NCBI GenBank assembly: GCA_000827495.1
Contig: KN817527.1
Location: 236,947-300,946 of the forward strand
From: Hypholoma sublateritium FD-334 SS-4
Taxonomy: Eukaryota > Basidiomycota > Agaricomycetes > Agaricales > Strophariaceae
Direction of reading: 5' to 3'
DNA length: 64,000 nt
Of the stretch, positions 60,410-64,000 are shown piece after piece. Position 1 is the stretch's first letter. Each line of letters starts with the position of its first letter. The position numbers and the translations under genes were made by a program. Under the pieces are notes generated by a model, which saw only the letters and a list, made by a program, of their open reading frames with translations, was not told the origin of the DNA and searched no databases.

Positions 60410-61206
60410 CATATCGTTTAATTACCCCTTCACCATACTCCTATCACAATATAAAGCATATAAATAGTGTATATAATACTTTGACAAAGATTTAGAAATA
60501 AAGATTTCGCATTCCAGTGTTTAGGTTATGCACTGATGCTATTGAAGGGCGCAAGAAGGGCGACATACTTACGTGACAAATACGGGTATGTAGATGGGTT
60601 TTTACTATTAAGTGGTAACTACACCGGTATGAATATATTGTGCACCTATCTCATGGATTATATTCTGGAAGCTCTATCAGTGCGCCGGTTCAGCACCACA
60701 CGCCGTGCGACCGCACGAGCAGGCGCTCAAATACATCAAACACGCGCAGGCGGCAGCAGCGCAGCACGGATGCGGCTCTTGCNGTACGTCGTTGCCGAGG
60801 TTCCAACTTGGCTAGNTCCCGCTCATACGATGGTGCAAAAAAAGCAATTGAGCCAGTCGATAACGGCCTTTCCTTGGCCTTTCCGCTTGTCCAATCGAGA
60901 ACGGCAAACTTGGGAGCCGGCTTGCGCCCGCAAAGGGCTAGGTATGTAGTATTCCGCACTCCCTCAAGAAGCACCGGATTATTACACTGATGCCGATGAG
61001 CTCTGAGCGCTGAGCACGATATTCGACGAAGTACATGATNCCCACGCTCCTTGCCGCATTCCCACGACTCGCCGAAGAGTCAAAGATGAATTGCCATACG
61101 CCAGTTTCATTACAAATTTACCCCCATAATTTTATTTAAGTGCCATATACATCATTTATCTACTTTAAACACCAATCTGAGGACCGTGGTGTGGTGTTCA
61201 AGTGAT

Positions 61207-61284
61207 ACAAAGCTTCCTGGGGGGCGCGGGGCATGCCATCAGACGGGGGGCGGGGGTGGGAATAAATGTGCAAATAGATCACCA
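61207..61284 (-). repeat. Right terminal inverted repeat of element copy 2
   Basis: Inverted partner of 60332-60409, nearly identical. Kinase 2 coding reads into it from the right and stops at 61239. Confidence 0.85.
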
Positions 61285-62192
61285 TAGACCTGCCCCATTG
61301 CCCCGCTTCCGATGACGCTACCTTGAATCTCTTCAACTTCGAAACTGCTTAAGATATAAGCTGCAAATTTTCTGTCGGTGCTAATATTGTACTTCCTCCC
61401 TAGAGCATCCGCCGCCGTACGCAGGAAGCGGTTCTCTGGAGTCAATTTGTCCGCGATGGGAATATGCTGGACGTGCTGAAAAAAACCCCCCAATGTCGGC
61501 ATGTGGAAGTTAGACAAGATATACTGATACTAACCTTGTAGACACCAATTAGAAGGTCTTCCAGCCTCTTGTGTGCACCAGACTGATCCTGGATAGCGTC
61601 TAAGATCTGTCTATCATTTTCTGCTAACTTGTATAGCAGAGCGGAGAGATCCTCTTTGTCCTGTATTTGAGCCCGAATGAGATCGGCCTGAAACGCTGCC
61701 ACGTCGAAGTGTGCATGAAACTGCAAAGAATTTTAGTTCTCTTATTAGCAGATCGCGATCGTGATATCTAACCTCGAATATAGCGAATGCATCTTGTATC
61801 TTGTCTTTCGAAAGCTGAACTTGACTATCGATCTTGTCCGCATTCAACAAACACCACATGAACCCCTTTTTATTGAGGTTCTCGATGAGCACTTTTACAG
61901 ACTCGCAGGCGCTTCAAATGAGGCAGCGTGAGCACGATGAAAGTGTAGGGGAAGAAAAGGTTACGTACTGCTGAATACGCTCTGCACCCGTGATAATGTC
62001 CTCCGAGATGTCCGCATGATTTTGGGTTCGCAGCGCTGTCTGTGTGACTAGATCCTCGCAGCGGGAAAGCATGATCTTGACCTGCTCTCTGCGCGATTTT
62101 GTGACGTCATAGAGGTTGTACGCTGCCCGCAGAGCTGATAGTGCTCCCGATAGGATAGTGGGGATCGTCACACCCGCCAGAAGTTCGACCAT

Positions 62193-62777
62193 GGCTGGTA
62201 CGGACTGGAACCCTCAGATTGGAATGTGAAGAAAGCGAAGAGCATAACGTGATATCCCGTTCAACACAGTACGCACCACCGTTCACACGATATCTTCTGC
62301 ATAAATATAGCTTCACATTGTACGTAACTCTTCGGAAGTGGAGACCTGCCAAATGCGCACGACACCTCTCTGCGGCAATATCAATGGCTGCCAGATATCT
62401 CAAAGCGAGGAAGTACAACTTGCGATAGCATCATCATTTACGGAAGAATTTTATAACATGCCTCGTATGTAATTCTCAGCTTCATTGCGCTGATATCAAT
62501 GAGAACGCGCCAGTGACAGGTGTTGAAGAATTTCGCCAAGTCCGTAATAGGCACGTGATTGGTTCCCGCGCCACTCTCTGTTGCGGAGATCTTACACCTC
62601 ATTCAATCTCCGACAAATTCTCCGCTGGCCGCAAGTTGAACATGCCTCTTTCCAACTGCGCTCGATCCAGGACCGGCGCCGGCTCTCATTACTTGATTCG
62701 TGACGGGAGCGCGTCGCGGGTACAGGCCACTGGAAGCGGACTCGCGGCGCCTTGTTGTACGTGATCGATTGAGCGTT
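62193..62777. other. Upstream region of kinase 2
   Basis: Promoter of kinase 2 on the left. A minus frame (62592-62864) and a plus frame (62513-62764) are unrecognised. Confidence 0.5.
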
Positions 62778-63524
62778 CCAAGGGGTACTCAAGAAATTTT
62801 TACCATACACAATGTTCCTTTTTGGAATTAAGGCCTTCCAGACCCCTCCCCCCCCCTCAGCCACTTCCTAATATGGCAATTTGATTGTATTTGTCATTAG
62901 GTCACATGGCTTAAACTCTGTTTATGAATGTTATCCATGTCATCAACGTGTCATCTCTTTGTATTTTGTACACCAAATGCTGCACTTTCTTGACGTTTTC
63001 TTTACACTGAGCATTACAGATAAATTCCGTAGGCTAGTTAATGTACTGTTAATATATTATGTAACATTCAAAAGCTAGTAGACCATGTAATCAAGCAAGA
63101 AATGGCTGATAGCCCTTGGATAGCTCATATTTTGACCATGCAATTATTGTCAGATTAATGTCCAGTAATATATTTTGCTTTTTACATGGGGAAAACCCTA
63201 TAGAGGCTGGAGCTGAGGGTTCTTTACGAGAAATAGAATAGAATATATGTGTCTAGTAATTTAATAGTAACTGTATAATGGTATGGAAGATTGATGAAAT
63301 ACAAAAGAATACCAAGAAATATATGAGAAAGGCATGTTAAACATGTATATTTTGCTTAAAATTTACTCTAAAAGGTGTTTTATTATATTCTCAACATAAA
63401 AGAAGCCCTTTGCACTGTGTTCAACTCAAAAAATACCATACTAAACTTTTAGAATTAAGCCTCCCGGGACCCCCCCCTCCCCCCCTACATCGTATGCCGG
63501 AATTTGCCGGTGCGTACCCCTTGG
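62778..63524. mobile_element. Probable TIR element of a second type (747 bp)
   Basis: Starts CCAAGGGGTAC and ends GTACCCCTTGG. Inverted similarity continues with gaps for about 40 bp (AAATT and CATACxxATG blocks). Flanked by a direct repeat AGCGTT at 62772-62777 and 63525-63530. The interior is very AT-rich and has no coding frame. Near each end there is a direct (not inverted) GAATTAAG..GACCCC(C)n block (about 62825-62858 and 63454-63487). Its ends do not resemble the other two elements. The short perfect repeat makes this call weaker. Confidence 0.6.
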
Positions 63525-63530
63525 AGCGTT

Positions 63531-64000
63531 CTCCACCGCCAAACAGCTCGGCTCAGCAAAAGCCTGGGACATTCAATATTGAATACAATGCCTTCCTTCC
63601 ACTCTATGAGCAGTGGATATAGCTGGCGATTGCTCTGTCAAACGGAGAGAGGTTGTGTCTACATCTTATTACATATTTGATGATTTACTAGATCGTGCGA
63701 CAGGGTGGCGACACGCTGATACGCTGCCAAGCGTCCTGCGTGCGAATAACGGCGACGAGCGAACAACAAAACAAAACGAAACGAAATTAGGACAAACAGG
63801 ACACGCAGAAGCTCGACGAAGGGTGCGTGGGGGGCGAGGATGTTTCTACAAGGCTTCTAGCCAACCAGAGATCGAAAATGAGAGAGCGTAAGCTACGGCG
63901 CTAGCTATTGGGATACAAACCGCCACTGCCAAGTTCCTTGGCTACGGATCCGTGCTCTCTGTGGAGCGTACAGTAGCGTACCTATTTCTTATCGGACACT
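63531..64000. other. Window end, no gene assigned
   Basis: Two overlapping plus frames (to 63622, and 63613-63891) are open but have no recognisable family. They could belong to a gene continuing past the window. Confidence 0.4.

Larger units (their letters stand above)
60332..61284. mobile_element. Non-autonomous TIR DNA transposon, copy 2 (953 bp)
   Basis: The left end is TATGGTGATCTATTTGCACA and the right end is its inverse, finishing GATCACCA. The outer 78 bp are nearly identical inverted repeats, and weaker inverted similarity runs inwards to about 160 bp. Flanking duplication is 8 bp with one mismatch: AAGACCTG (60324-60331) and TAGACCTG (61285-61292). End blocks (TATGG, TATTxGCACA, ATTCCCAC, GATGGxA, GCCCCGCGC) follow the same order as in the element at 2281-3219, and size agrees. 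No transposase frame. Three undetermined bases lie inside (near 60783, 60816 and 61040). Confidence 0.87.
57888..62192 (-). pseudogene. MLKL-like kinase 2, disrupted by a transposon
   Basis: Paralogue of kinase 1, same domain order. N-terminal exons: 62192-61969, 61911-61773, 61720-61535 and 61475 onwards; the second is 139 nt in both genes. They encode a helical bundle (ACESVKVLIENLNKKGFMWC) and the start of the kinase (GSVIGSGAMGQV). Here a 953-bp element (60332-61284) interrupts the glycine-rich loop. Beyond it coding resumes with FTWEWRGS, then IVAIKRMHSQDARV, HADIKGANVLV, DFGLS and WMAPEV. The beta-rich domain (RINFLEYNKGYGIIDSMHIK) and the tail KKHFWRRWK finish at 57888. Reading into the element meets a stop at 61239, leaving a 261-residue product with the whole helical bundle but no kinase. 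No other lesion is obvious, so the insertion looks recent. Full-length function would need excision of the element. Confidence 0.8.

Noticed and set aside
63613..63891. DDLLD motif suggesting a prenyl/terpene synthase
   Set aside because: The motif stands alone; flanking family blocks are absent, and the frame starts at a non-ATG codon.
1..64000. CRISPR arrays, rRNA, retroelement or viral genes
   Set aside because: No spaced repeats, no rRNA-like tracts, and no reverse transcriptase, integrase or capsid motifs seen.

Overview
The window is nuclear DNA of a filamentous basidiomycete, most probably an Agaricomycete. The signs are many short (about 40-65 nt) GT..AG introns, a class I hydrophobin, single-pass membrane glycoproteins with long proline-rich tails, kinases with an HAD (not HRD) catalytic loop, and one-copy eukaryotic housekeeping genes. 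It has no bacterial, CRISPR or recognisable viral content. I rebuilt exons by hand from splice signals, reading-frame continuity and remembered family motifs; no search was run.

Layout. 1-9 kb: a membrane-glycoprotein gene split by a 939-bp inverted-repeat element, two related small single-pass membrane proteins, and an Fmp46-like mitochondrial redox protein. 11-17 kb: a rhodanese-domain protein, the ESCRT-II subunit VPS36, and an intact membrane glycoprotein of the same build as the split one. 20-24 kb: SRP9 and a mitochondrial 2-oxodicarboxylate carrier (divergent pair), then the hydrophobin. 26-35 kb: a large double-telobox Myb protein, MRD1 (five RRMs) and prefoldin subunit 3 (the last two divergent). 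35-47 kb: two different MFS transporters and a SHPRH-type SNF2/RING ubiquitin ligase. 47-53 kb: a histidine-rich fungal protein and an unrecognised gene. 53-62 kb: two tandem paralogous kinases. 62-64 kb: a third inverted-repeat element.

The most interesting part is the 53.6-62.2 kb kinase pair. Each has an N-terminal helical bundle that looks like the MLKL/HeLo-type cell-death domain, a TKL-like kinase, an unrecognised beta-rich domain shared by the two, and a short basic-aromatic C-terminal tail. This suggests a fungal necroptosis-like (regulated cell death) module, which is inference. The second copy is broken by a 953-bp element inserted in the glycine-rich loop of the kinase; the helical bundle remains open as a 261-residue protein. 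That element and the one at 2.3 kb share similar GC-rich ends, size and 8-bp target duplications, so they are two members of one non-autonomous transposon family, both in exons.

Another notable point is that the mitochondrial carrier gene has two microexons (5 and 7 nt), each encoding part of a PxD signature motif.
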